Of a stretch of 60,000 bases of DNA, positions 44,772 to 55,589 are shown in pieces. Location: assembly GCF_030272615.1 (NCBI RefSeq), contig NC_081407.1, positions 103,091,897 to 103,151,896 on the forward strand, read 5' to 3'. A program made the translations under genes and the position numbers. The stretch's first letter is position 1, and each line of letters begins with the position of its first letter. Source of the DNA: Cryptomeria japonica. Lineage: Eukaryota > Streptophyta > Pinopsida > Cupressales > Cupressaceae. The notes beneath the pieces were generated by a model. The model was not told where the DNA came from. It searched no databases and worked only from the letters and a program-made list of their open reading frames with translations.

Positions 44772-45756
44772 GTATGTTCTAACCTTTAATATAGGAGTAA
44801 ATAAGTTGTTGCAAAAGCGATTGTATTAAGCCAAATGGAGAATCACGCGATGCAAACAATTGGAGACATTTCAGGGTGGTTGAGCATTTAAAATAGTGGA
44901 GAAGATGGTGTTCAAGTGAATCAGCAAAGGAATAGAAAGGTGATACCAGACTCATTTGCGGTTGTCTCCAGCAAGCATCAATCTAGTAACCACCGCCATG
45001 CTATATTCTTGGCAGTTGTTTAGTAAAATCCCATGTTCTCTGTGGATTAACTTCTTCTCCTTTCTCTAATAAATGTTTTCACCTAATTTCATGGGCATGA
45101 TCTAAGTAGTTGAAAGTTTGTTATAGCTTTCTTATAAATAAAGACTTGCACCTCTTCACAGAGGTTAGACAACATTTTCCTGAATTAGAAGCATTTCTCT
45201 TATCTCTTGCATTGTATTGACTTTTGGAAATAATGAATAAAATCTATGTTATTCTGAGTATATAGAATCATTTTGAAGTCTGGATACACTCATCCAAGGG
45301 GGCCCACTTGGTGATTATTCATGTGTGATTGTTATAGTAATTTTCCTTTTCGTTGTAGTACATGTTCTAGCAACTGATTGTTCTTGTAGCCACTGGAACC
45401 AGATCCTATGACTATTCCTGCAGCCAAAGTAGACAGAGTAATTCCTATTTGTTATCTGTAAACTTAGTTAATAGTTATTTAGTTAAAATATTCTACTAAT
45501 GTTAATATTTCTTGTATCCATTCAGTTGTCATATTTTTTCTTGTTTATTTTAGATAGACTTAGTTACTATAGTAGTGTATAATGAATCTCACTGGAACTT
45601 AGTGAATATATAATGCAGACCCATTTCAAGTAATGTGTCCCTGGGTTGACAAGTAAATAAATCTCATTCATGAAAATGATAGCTACTCGGAATAGATGAC
45701 CAATCTTTGAGTTAAGACTTTAAATCTAGTTATTGTTCTTATTGGCTAGGCAAACA
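44499..45756 (+). repeat. Element A 3' LTR
   Basis: Partner of 15911-17145, ending CAAACA, then TCTAG. The TATA box is conserved at 45133-45140. It differs by a 42-bp (TA)n run at 44726-44767, where the 5' LTR has only a short TATATATATG. Confidence 0.85.
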
Positions 45757-46571
45757 TCTAGTAGGATCTACAACCTGAAGTCTTAATATGCACCACTATA
45801 ACCTCCATCTATATGGCCTATTATCCACCCATGCAAAGATAAATATAATAAATGAACTTAAGCCATCATCCATATTTTCCAACAAATTGATCATCCAATC
45901 AATCATAAAGACTTAAAGTATTTCATTTATTCATAACAAATAAAAATTGAATTCTCATTTGAGATGATATATGAGGAAAATGTAGGAGTGGGGAAAGTAC
46001 AAACAAATATATTTCCAAAGCTTCACCCATGAAATAAAGGAATTGAACCTTGTAGGAGTTCTAATCTACCTATATAGTGGTAAAGACTATAAATGCATGT
46101 GTTACATATAGAATAATTAATAGAACTTTCTCATCATTACCATTAGAACCCAAAACCTAGCAAAGAATAAGGAACGCCAGTATGGAAATTAAAGGCAAGG
46201 AAGATCACATCAACTTTGCAAAATATTTTTGTTTTCATTCTCAATCAAAATTTGGCTAGAGTAAAGAAGTAGCCCCAAGACTAGCCCACCTTTCAATTCT
46301 AGAGGTTATCTTGTATTCTAGGTTTTTTAAATATGTTGGACTTTCTTTTGTCAATTTATTTATGTGGTGGAAGTATCAAGAATGTCTAATATATCAATAG
46401 ATGTGTTTGTGATACATAAGTATGGACACACATAGAAAATTTTATCTTTTTCACACTAATTCTATTGAAGAAAAAATAGAGGCATATTTAATATGTGTTC
46501 TAACACAATGTTTATCAAATATAAGCATATCTTAGATATGCATTTCATACTTATTTTATGTTAATATTCAT
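45757..46571. other. Spacer right of element A, unassigned
   Basis: AT-rich, no coding frame, no clear element ends. The first five bases, TCTAG, are the right target duplication of element A. It may be old host or heavily decayed repeat sequence. Confidence 0.45.
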
Positions 46572-46726
46572 ACACATCGTGTTCAATATTTTAGAACAAT
46601 TTTTGTTTTCATTTTTCTCTCCTTCATTATTTTATGGTATTAATCATAATTAATTTATTTAACACATCATGTTTAATTTTGTGTAACAATTTTTGTTTTC
46701 ATTCTTCTCTCCTTCATTGGTTTATG

Positions 46727-48576
46727 CTTTTGATTAAAAATCAGCATTGACTAGGGCACCGACCCTTTAAAGTAGTTATATATTATAAAGAACAAAGCAT
46801 GTAGGCAATACAACACAACAATATATGGGAGCAAGCCCCAAACAAACAACTATCAAACCTTCAATAGCCCAAACCTAGCTCAAGGGGGGTAATTGACACC
46901 CGAGCCTTGACAAGGAGGGGTTTGAGGGGCGGGAAGGACTTTCTCTTCTGCCTACGACAAACAAACCATCTAGGTAATACTATCATTGGGACCATCAAAT
47001 GAGTGATCAAGCGGTAAGGATCCCTCTTGGAAACCATCAGTAGAGAAAATATTAAGCTATTGTTGGACAACCTATTGTAATGGAGAAATAGGGGGATACA
47101 ATGGAACACCAATAGGTTGTTGCAAAGGAATTGCATTAGGAGTAGAACCAATAGGTGAAGAGCGGAGCTATAAGTCAGTGGTGATAGTAGGTGAGTCCAT
47201 GAGGGCAGAGATAGTGGAATCAACTGCAACATCAACAAAATTAAGAGGCACCTCAAACTCCTAGGAGAAGTCATCTAAATCCAGATTAGCAGTATGGATG
47301 GTTAAATGATCAATAGTAGTGTCCTTCCACTAGGTAGCAACACCTTTGTAGTGTGAAATGGAGCAGTCTGAAGCAAGGTGACCTATAGAGAAACATTTCC
47401 GACGATGAAAGGGGAAGCCCTCAAAATTCAATGGTTAAGTCTAAGGTCGATCCCCAACCATGAGAACCACATCTCCCAAAAGAGGCTAGGAGATGTCAAT
47501 ATCAAATAAGATGCAGGCAAAGTTAGTGTGGTCCATTGAAGACATAGCATCATCAACCTTTAAGAAATGAACAATAGAGTTGTTGATAGCCTCATAGAAA
47601 GAATACTCCCAAAAATGAAAAGGGGGATTAGGGAGGCGAACCCAAATTGGACGCACATTAAGCAATTTAGTGAGAGGGTTGAAGGAAGTTGTCCAAGGCT
47701 TGCAAGAGAGGGAATGCATATGTCAAGCCCACAACTTGCCCAAAACCAAATCTTGATCAACCGATGATATAAAAGAAGCGATGAAAAAGCCTTTAGCACA
47801 AGGAAAAAGCTCAATATTATGAGCCACCAAAGGCTTCCAAGAGTCACTCACCTAGCAATTGAGGTCTGGTAGTGAAGGGTAGAGTTTAGATAATCTACAC
47901 ACTAAAGAACAGCATTGGTATAACCCAATGTTGTCCACCACATCTTGTCCACAGACCACCACAAGGGAGGATTTGGAACAGGGAAGGGGAAAACCCCCTT
48001 AGAGGGCTGGGCAATAGTTCAAACAACACGAGAAAATTTGTGCCTACTAGCAATAGAAGGTCTAGGTAGAACCATATCACCCATAGCAACCAGCTATGAA
48101 GCATTACCTAGTGATTCAACACTTGCAACACTCTCCTAAAGGGAATCCATGAGTGGGGGAGGGAAAGAACCAGCCACAACCCCCACAACAACCAATTCCA
48201 CATAGGAGGGGCCAAACCATCAGCAAGCCAAAAGGGCATAGGAAAACCAACACCAACCAGATCTCCAATGAGCCCCACACAAGAAGGGAGAGGGGGGAAA
48301 TAGGTTGAAGAGGGCATGCTAGGAAGGAAGGAAGATTGTGCAGAGTGTTTGGTAGCTGCAACAACACTGCACAATGTCATGACAAAGGCAAACTATAGAG
48401 AGCACATGGAAGGGTTTGCACCATGGTCACCACCAGCGCACACCTCCACCCCATACACCACTAGTGAATGACCAGGAGGAACACTGACAAAAGGCATAGT
48501 GGAAGAGGGCAAGAAGTGGGCAATGGAAGCAGTAGCAATGGTCGAGTTGCAATGAGCAAGATAGACCATTTTCAAA
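46727..48576 (-). mobile_element. LINE H: compact LINE derivative with ORF1 only
   Basis: An exact 10-bp duplication TTGGTTTATG (46717-46726 and 48577-48586) bounds 1850 bp. In the minus sense it runs from TTTGAAAATGG through an ORF1-like region to a tail TTTTTAATCAAAAG. ORF1 is followed by about 130 bp and then the 3' end, with no endonuclease or reverse transcriptase. LINE I (48996 onward) shows the same order of ORF1 end, short 3' region and tail (TTTACTAATAAAAAA), so this is probably a structured non-autonomous form and not a random deletion. Confidence 0.65.
46860..48575 (-). pseudogene. LINE H ORF1 (DUF4283-like RNA-binding protein with zinc knuckle)
   Basis: Read across three frames on the minus strand. 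The N-terminal part is low complexity (48108-48575). NWLYQ-like text leads to SKLYPSLPDLNC and VSDSWKPLVAHNIELFPC (about 47770-47900). The core is HSLSCKPWTTSFNPLTKLL and NVRPIWVRLPNPPFHFWEY (47600-47715), the DUF4283 pattern of plant LINE ORF1 proteins. Then come KCFSIGHLASDCS, a partial zinc knuckle (near 47375-47415), and a P/L-rich tail. ORF1 proteins coat LINE RNA. At least two frameshifts and several stops are present. Confidence 0.62.
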
Positions 48577-48680
48577 TTGGTTTATGTTATTAATCATACT
48601 TAATTTCTTTTACACATCATGTTCAATTTTTTGTAACCTTTTTTTTTGTTTTTCTCTCTTTTCTGTATGTCCATTTATAA

Positions 48681-48995
48681 TACTCACAATTTGAGGAAAT
48701 ATTATTTTATATTTTGAATGTGTGGTTTTTTTCAAGTGATGTTTTTTTCTTCAATAATATGATAGGAATAATGGATGCATACTACATATTTGGGATAAAT
48801 GGAGCATACACATTTAAGTGGCTCAATTTGTAGATTCTAAAATACTCATATCTTTTAATGGGTGTTATTTCTTTCATTTCGGTGTTTATACTTGTTTAGT
48901 TAGATTTGCAAGCACACCAAATTGGGGAAAAATATAGAGGGAAAGGTGTATGCTTTACACTCTTACCTCTATATTTGAGCCATTACTCATAGATG
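48681..48995. other. Spacer between LINE H and LINE I
   Basis: AT-rich with no coding frame or recognised element. The region ends where the T-run of LINE I begins. Confidence 0.4.
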
Positions 48996-49095
48996 TTTTT
49001 TATTAGTAAAGCATTGTTAACCAGAGCCCTGACCCTTAACATAGTCAGAGACTATCAACAACATATTAACAACACCAAAACATCAAGGGTGTCGA
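48996..49095 (-). mobile_element. LINE I, 3' end (left of element F)
   Basis: The T-run at 48996-49001 with ATTAGTAAAGCATTG and a GGGTCAGGGCTCTGG block (minus sense) matches the 3' end of LINE H (GGGTCGGTGCCCTAG, then CAATGCT and an A-rich tail). The remainder of this copy lies right of element F at 59374-60000. Confidence 0.55.
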
Positions 49096-50715
49096 TATTG
49101 AACACATAGTACCACTGAGAGGGGGGTGAATCAGTGGTTCCTAAACTTTTTTCCTTGTTTAAGGCAACTTCAAAATACTGGTTGTTATATAGGGGGTTGA
49201 ATCAGTGGTTCCTAAAAAATTTTCCTTGTTTAAGCCAACTTCAAAATATTGGTTGTTATCTTAAACACTAATCAATCAAACCAGTAAAGCTAATGAGGAG
49301 ACCAAACAAGACAAACACACAAATGCAACCCACAACATCAGATGTATGAGAAAAACCCAATATGGTAAAAACCTCAGTGAGAAATGTTGTTGGAGACTAC
49401 TGCTCCAATCCAACCTCACAAGTGAAACACTAAATTAAAAATATTTAGGACACCAACCCAAGGAGCACCAACCCCTAAACCAAGCACCATCTTGGTGATG
49501 TATATTGAAATACAATTTTGATACAGTTATGGCTTCTTGTTGCAAATGAATTTTGTAACTCTTGAACAAATAGGCCTCTATCGGTTAAGAGTCTTCTCTT
49601 CTTTACTGAATATCACACTACCAGTTAATAGCTTTCTCTTTCTAATTCTTGTCTCTTTCTCTCACAACCTCACAACGCTCTGTATCACACCTAGATGCCT
49701 TCTTGATCACTCACACTTCATCAATTTTCTCAACTGTTAGACTTGCTACCATTATATCGGTACTCTGTCACTGCTGGTTAAACCCTCTCACCAATTTATT
49801 GTTGAATCACTCTATAAATTTATTAGAATAAATTCTTAGGGTGATGATTCTTCTCTATACTCAAGCTCTCTTTACTATACTTCTTCTCCACAAGCATCAT
49901 CCTTTTCTGTTTTGAGCTTTTATATTTATAACCATGAATTCCCACCAAGAATGCATTCAAACATTGTCATGTTAGGTTTTCCTTTTCCAACTCAATCCAA
50001 ATCCTCTTTGATTCAATCTTCTTCTTAGTGATATGGTTTTTATGACAACGATCAATCACCAACCAAACTTCACATTCCAATGTGCATTTTCTAAATCTGG
50101 AGGTCTACACTATGCTTTTCTGTATTTCTCTATCACTCGCCATTAATGGCTTTGTTGTTTCCTTCACCTAATAGGTACGAAGATAAAATATTCTTGGAAG
50201 CTCAGTGTGATTGCTTTTCCAGCTTGCCTTCCTTTAGCCGCAATATTCTGGCATCGTTCGTGACTTGCAGGTTACTCATTAAAGCCAACCTGCTTGCATA
50301 TTTGTTACATTGATGCACACTCCACTGACCTATGCAATACCTCCACCTGGCATCCAATTGTCATGCTTGTCGACATCCACCTTTGCTTGGTTTCCTATGT
50401 CGGTTTGATGTACTTTGTCGGCCCAGGTTGACTACTAATTTAGTATATGTTACTAGTATGACCATCAAACATCCTTTCTGTTATGTTCACCGGTTGTTGT
50501 GCCTTCATAACACACAAATAACCTTCATCCCAGTTTTTGTCCTACCGATAAGCCTTCTTTACCGATAGATGACCCAAGTCATGTGTACCGATATCCTTTC
50601 TTCTATTTGCTCACTCTCATGTGTATTATCATAATATCAATCACCCCTTCTTACTTACTTTACCAAACCAGTTGACATCAATGACAACTTAATGCCAAAT
50701 GCCAAAATGCCAACA
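49096..50715 (-). repeat. Element F 3' LTR (left copy)
   Basis: Matches 57785-59373. Its left end has decayed from TGTTGAG to TATTGAA. It holds a minus-strand TATAAATA (plus 49923-49930), also present in the other copy. Confidence 0.82.
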
Positions 50716-50840
50716 ATCTCCCCCTTTGACATTGATGTCAACTTACCGCAAGACACTTCATACCGGTACATTTATCCCCCTTTGAAACAATGACAAAGGG
50801 TACTGTACACTCCCCCTTTGATCCATGCTGAGCTCCCCCT
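50716..50840 (-). repeat. Clustered polypurine tracts of element F
   Basis: In the minus sense the LTR-adjacent tract AAAGGGGGAGAT (50716-50727) is preceded by further copies: AAAGGGGGAT near 50774-50783, AAAGGGGGAGTG near 50809-50819 and AGGGGGAGCT near 50832-50840. The LTR-adjacent one would prime plus-strand synthesis. Confidence 0.7.
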
Positions 50841-50860
50841 GAACCATATAACTCCTTTTC

Positions 50861-51613
50861 TTAAGTGCATAAGGCAGATGACACAACTCCCAACTTGTGT
50901 TGGAGGTACTCAAAGGTGCTTACCGGTAATGGTTTGGTGAAAATGTATGCTACTTGTTCTTCGGTAGGGACATAATCCATCTTTACTTCCCATCCTTCAA
51001 CCTTATCTCTGAGGAAATGACACTTGATAGCAACGTGCTTTGTTCTAGAATGCAACACCGGATTCTTTTCTATGTTGATTGTACTCGAATTATCACACCA
51101 AATGAGAATAGGATCAGTGATGTTCACCTATATGTCTATGAGAGTCTGCTTCATCCAAAGCACCTGAGAGCACCATGTAGAAGCAACAATGTTTTCTGCT
51201 TCAGCAATAGATAGAGAGACCAAGTCCTGCTTCTTGCTATGCTATGAGACCAACCGATCACCTAGGAAGAATGCACCACCACTTGTTATCTTCTGGTCAT
51301 CAATGCAACCTACCCAAACAATATCAGTGTATGCTTCTAAGATGTACTTCCCTTGTTTAGGGTACCACAATCCATAATAGAGTGTACCTTGGAGGTACCT
51401 AAAATATTTGCTAACTGCATTCATATGGGACTGCTTTGGTGCAGCTTGGAATCTAGCCACCATACATATTCCCTGCACTATATCCAGTCTAGAGGCAGTT
51501 AGATGTGATAAGATGCCTATCATGGATCTATACAGTGTCTGATCCACTACCGATGATTCATCATTCTTGCTCAATTTTCTTTCGATCACCATGGGGTACT
51601 TACCGGTTTTCAA
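50861..51613 (-). pseudogene. Element F RT tail and RNase H
   Basis: Two minus frames. 51242-51613 reads YRSMIGILSHLTASRLDIVQGICMVARFQ and KYFRYLQGTLYYGLWYP, the copia RT-RNase H connection. It then has YTDIVWVGCIDDQKITSGGAFFLG, where the RNase H Asp block normally reads Y-DADWAG; here it is YTDIVWVG. 50861-51127 reads LIWCDNSSTINIEKNPVLHSRTKHV, the conserved CDN-SA-I..NP..H.RTKHI block. The frame between them (51128-51241) is broken. The order is correct for the end of a copia polyprotein. Confidence 0.78.
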
Positions 51614-51619
51614 TCCTCT

Positions 51620-52319
51620 AGTTGAAATTTCTTCAACATATCCTTTGCATACTTGGTTTGTGAGATAAAGATTCCCTTATCTTACTATAATATCTACAAA
51701 CCAAGGAAGTATGTGAATTCACCAAGCATTGACATCCCAAATTCTAACTACATTTGATCAGCAAATTCTTTGTAGAGCGTGTCCTTATTGCCTCCAAAGA
51801 TAATGTCATCTACATACACAACCACAATGATCATGTGGCTTCCATATTTCTTTATGTATAAATTGTTGTCAGCACTCCCCTTTTTAAATCCTTGCTCCTT
51901 CAGATATTGATCCAATATTGAATACCATGCTCTAGGAGCTTTCTTTAAGCCATACAGGGCCTTAACCAACACACAAAGGTTTCAGCCTCATGTAACAAAA
52001 ACCCTTCTGGTTGTTCCATGTACACTTCTTCCAAATTTCCATTTATGAAGGCAGATTTTACATCCATCTGATATAATTTATAACCTTTGTAGGAAGAAAA
52101 GGCTAAAAACATTCTAATTGCTTCTAATCTAGCTACCGGTGCAAAGGTTTCTTCAAAATCAATTCCCTCTACCTGAGAGTATCCTTTGCACACCAGTCTA
52201 GATTTATGCCTAACAATTTTACCTTCTTCATTCATCTTACTCTGGTAGACCCATTTGGTGCCAATTATGTTCTTGTCTTCTGGTCTAGGGACTAATTCCC
52301 AAGTCTTGTTCTTCTGAAT
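51620..52319 (-). pseudogene. Element F reverse transcriptase (RVT_2)
   Basis: The minus frame 51945-52235 carries KSRLVCKGYSQVEGIDFEETFAPVARLEAIR and YQMDVKSAFINGNLEEVYMEQPEGF, the hallmark copia RT blocks with the first catalytic Asp. The frame shifts near 51950, and 51748-51972 continues VKALYGLKKAPRAWY and IIVVVYVDDIIFGG with the YVDD active site intact. It would make cDNA from element RNA. The frameshift and flanking stops disable it. Confidence 0.82.
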
Positions 52320-52724
52320 CTATTGCATTTCTTCTTCCATGGCATCCATCCATTCTTGTCTTTTGTTGGCCTCATTGAATTTTTTAGGTTCTACTTCAGT
52401 CATGAGGCAAAAGTTGACTTGTTCATCATTTTGGGCAATTCTTCTTCTAGTTTGCACACCATCACTCTTATTTCCTAGAATTTTCTCTTCTGGATGATTC
52501 AGCTGCACATACTGGTTGGAAGCTTTCTTGGATGCTTCTTCTGGTTCATTGTTTGACTGAGCTTCCTCACCTTCATCATCAGAATCATCATACCAGTTTA
52601 CCCGTGGTTGACTTCCTTTGTGCATATCCTCATCCACTTTTACATGCACACTCTCAATGACTCTTCTTAGTATTTTTTTGTAGAATTTGTAGGCCTTTCT
52701 ATTAGATGAGTAACCAAGGAAGAT
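52320..52724 (-). pseudogene. Element F integrase-RT linker
   Basis: The frame 52320-52649 is acidic and asparagine/glutamine-rich (YDDSDDEGEEAQSNNEPEEASK), then VQTRRRIAQNDEQVNFCLMTE and KFNEANKRQEWMDAMEEEMQ. The last block is the usual start of copia RT. No enzyme motif lies in the linker itself. Confidence 0.6.
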
Positions 52725-53486
52725 TCATTCATCACTCTTGGAGTCAAAACTACCTAGACCATCCATATCTCTTTTGATAAAGTACTTACTTCCAAATACT
52801 TTGAGGTATTTGACTAATGACTTCTGGTCATACAAAAACTCATAAGCTATCATTATGTTGTTTGTTCTTAATTGAACCCGGTTCAAAGTATATGTAGCAA
52901 TATGAACAACTTCCTTCCAATATGTGTCTGGCAGATTGGCCTTATTTAACATGGTTCTGGCCATTTCTTTGATTGTCCCGTTCTTCCTTTCCACCACACC
53001 ATTTTGTTGTGGTGTTGTAGAGGCTAAGTATTGCCTTCTAATTCCATGTTTTTCACAATAATCCTCAAATTCATCTAATGTGAACTCTCCACCCTGATCT
53101 AATCTTAGGCATTTTAGCTTACACCCACTTTCCTTCTCCACCATCTTCCTAAAGATATTGAATTTGTCAAATGCTTGTGACTTATCTTGCAAGAAGGTGA
53201 CCCAAGTCATTCTTGAGTAATCATCAATAAAGAGAATAAAATATTTTTCACCTGCAAGTCCTCTTTTCCTAGTTGGACCACACAGATTTGTATGCACAAT
53301 TTCAAGTGGTCTTGACATGTTGTGCTCTTTTGTCCTGAAGCTTACCTTAGTCTTGTTTCCTTTCACACATTCATCATAAAATGTGCTTACCGATTTGATG
53401 ATTGGTGGAATATTCCTCACACACCCCTTTCTACTTACTGCAACTAGGTTATCAAATTTTATGTGGCCTAATCTTTGGTGCCACAT
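52725..53486 (-). pseudogene. Element F integrase (GAG-pre-integrase zinc region and core)
   Basis: A 253-codon open frame: MWHQRLGHIKFDNLVAVSRKG and YDECVKGNK (HHCC, with the first Cys of the pair replaced by Tyr); core VHTNLCGPTRKRGLAG, YFILFIDDYSRMTWVTFL, KCLRLDQGGEFTLDEF, and TPQQNGVVERKNGTIKEMAR. The second Asp and the Glu are present. The first, normally HTDLCGP, is Asn. The frame then has WKEVVHIATYTLNR. The enzyme would integrate cDNA; with the first Asp lost, catalysis is not expected. Confidence 0.83.
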
Positions 53487-53864
53487 CTAGCTTTCATCAA
53501 TATGTCCTATCATGCATTGGGACTCATAGCATTCATTCAAGTTGTAAATATTGCCATCAGTTCTTTTTCCTTCTACCACAACCTGACCGGTATTGTTTTT
53601 CTTTATCTGGCAACCAGTTGAGTCAAAGGTGAATTTATACCCTTTGTCACACATCTGACACATGCTCAGCAGATTGTTCTTTAAGCCTTCCACATAATAT
53701 ACATCATGTGCCTTCAATTTTCTGTCAATACTTAGAGTACCTTTTCCCTTTGTTTTGAAGGATGAGTTATTTCCAAATCTTACTAAACCACCATTCCAGT
53801 CTTCAAGTTTGATGAATTTATTTTTGTCACCACTCATGTGGTTGGAGCAACCGCTATCTACAAC
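53487..53864 (-). pseudogene. Element F aspartic protease (copia type)
   Basis: Directly preceding the integrase in minus order. VVDSGCSNHMSGDKNKF (about 53815-53862) is the D-S-G active site and the copia C-S-H-M block. VRFGNNSSFKTKGKGTLSI and VYYVEGLKNNLLSMCQMCDKG follow, a standard pre-integrase join. A stop lies just before the active site in the ORF and another at 53487. Confidence 0.8.
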
Positions 53865-55589
53865 CTATAGATTTTTCCTTTCAGCGTGTAAGGCAGTCTG
53901 CACTATTAGACTTAATTTTGCCTTATCTTTTTCTTTCTCAACCCATACCGGTTTGGTTTCCTTCCTCTTGTCAGTTGCTATATTATGCTCAGGTTCAACT
54001 ACCAGTTCTTGATCAGGATTTATCTTCTTCTGCTTGATCTTCCTTTTTTTACACAACCTTGCTATGTGTCCAAACACTTGATAGTTATAGCATTTCACAT
54101 TTTCATTTAAAGATAACTCCTTAAAATTATTGTAGGGCACCAATGTATTCTTCTACACTCAAAACTCCCATGACCATATCCATTGCACTGATAGCAGACA
54201 ACATTCATATCCCAGAGTTCATTAAATAAATTTCTACTTTCATAACTCATAGAGGGCTTATTGGTTAATCTATAGTCAGCTATTCTATGCCCAAATTTGT
54301 TGCACCGGTAATAGTAACCATGAAAGTTAGAAACATACTGGTTAGGTTGCCTTTATCCTGTAAAGGACAACGTCATCGGGGTCTTCCCTTCATGTTTTTG
54401 ACTCTAGTGAATCCTTCATGGTCAATTCTTGCATTTCTCCTTAGATCAGCATGTCGGTACAATGAGTGTGGCCTCTAGTTCATTCCTTATGCATGTCGAT
54501 CTGTGTGGTGATTTCCAACAACATCTACATATGTCTTTTTACTGGTATCCTTGTCTACAATGAATGTCTTCTTTTCTTCACCTTCATTTGAAGAGGTTAA
54601 CTTTATTTCCTTTCTAGGTGTGTCTTTCTATTTGAACTTTGACCTTTTTCAAAGCCTAAGCCACCAGTATCTTTGGATTGCTTCTATTTTCTCAACATCT
54701 TGTCTAAGGCTTCAATGTTGCCTTCATATTTGCTCCTTACTTTTATTTCTTCCTTGCTTTCTTCAATCTCTTTTATGAGCTTCACTATTTTTGCTTCCAA
54801 ATCTTGATGCTCCTTTTCCTTCTTTATCAGATCAAAGGATGTAACTTCACATATCCTCTTGGTTTCTTCCAACTACAACTTCGAGTTAGATATAACTTGA
54901 CTGGACTCATCTAGGGGTTTCTTCAGGAGACCTTGTTCATCTATTGCAACAAGCTTGACCTTCTTAAGTTCTCTTCTTGTTTACTAAATTCCTCAAGAGG
55001 ACTTATAAGCTCACCTTCTAATTCCACTTTAGCCTCAATATCCTCTTTTTCCTCATCTTCACCAATCGATTCATCAAGAACCATAAAGAGATTAAATTTT
55101 CTGTCATTCTCATGGCAGTCATCTTCTGATGCACTTTCTTCATTTGTAGTATTATCCTCAATAGTATAGAGGTTGTTCTTCTTTCAATAGCCTCTTCTTC
55201 CTTTCCATTAGACATTTCTTTCTTTGTCTTTGCCAGTAGATTTGCTAAAATTTCTTGACTCATCTCCACCAATTTCAATGTAAGGATATTTTGTAGCAAA
55301 GTGTCCAACCTTACCATAGTTGAAATATTTGAGTGTTAGCTTTCCTTTATACTTGTTGGATCCTCTTTTAAGCTTTCTGACAAAGTTTGCTACCTCTGCA
55401 TCAGAGTCTTCACTAGATCCTTTATGAGCAGCTACCCCTTTGCCCTTTTGGGTGGTGTTGAACACTGCTTCTTTCCTTAAGGAAGCATCGCCAATCATTC
55501 TCATCTCATAGGCTATTAGTGAGCCAAATAGTTCATCCATTGAAAAGATCTTCAGATCCTTGGATTCTTCTGGTGTAGAAGCACCTAGG
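53865..55589 (-). pseudogene. Element F gag C-terminal half: zinc knuckles and coiled coil
   Basis: In minus order: KDLKIFSMDELFGSLIAYEMRM (55500-55570), the end of the UBN2-type gag domain; YFNYGKVGHFATKYPY (near 55280-55330), a knuckle with three Cys lost to Tyr; an acidic segment (55018-55317); a charged helix ETKRICEVTSFDLIKKEKEH (to 54684), a likely coiled coil; then further knuckles YRCNKFGHRIADY (near 54270-54310), CYQCNGYGHGSFEC (perfect, near 54150-54192) and CYNYQVFGHIARLC (near 54050-54092). Multiple frameshifts are present. The long multi-knuckle form parallels element E. Confidence 0.68.

Larger units (their letters stand above)
15911..45756 (+). mobile_element. Element A: Ty3/gypsy LTR retrotransposon (Athila-like), plus strand, twice interrupted
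   Basis: LTRs at 15911-17145 and 44499-45756 start TGRTGAGCTAAAATAATAGC and end GGCTAGGCAAACA. Flanking TCTAC/TCTAG is a 4-of-5 target duplication. A tRNA-Asp-type primer site follows the 5' LTR and a GGGGGGAAAA tract precedes the 3' LTR. The order gag, protease, RT, RNase H, integrase, then a long third-ORF region fits the Athila type, as does PFGLCNAPATF in RT. The integrase gene is cut by solo LTR C at 21878-26274 and by element B at 26614-41045. Without the inserts the element would be about 11 kb. All frames are decayed. Confidence 0.8.
46572..48680 (+). repeat. 90-bp tandem repeat, about three copies, split by LINE H
   Basis: ACACATCRTGTT begins at 46572, 46662 and 48612. The first spacing is 90 bp. 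The second is also 90 bp once LINE H and one 10-bp target copy are removed. Shared blocks are AACAATTTTTGTTTTCATT, CTCTCCTTCATT and TATTAATCATA-TTAATTT. The third copy decays near 48670. Confidence 0.7.

Noticed and set aside
47945-48139. Small plus-strand ORFs across LINE H as separate genes
   Set aside because: They are antisense to the ORF1-like reading and contain no recognisable domain.
49537-50568. Plus-strand ORFs in element F LTR (also 58249-59230)
   Set aside because: They lie inside both LTR copies, opposite to the element, with no protein similarity.
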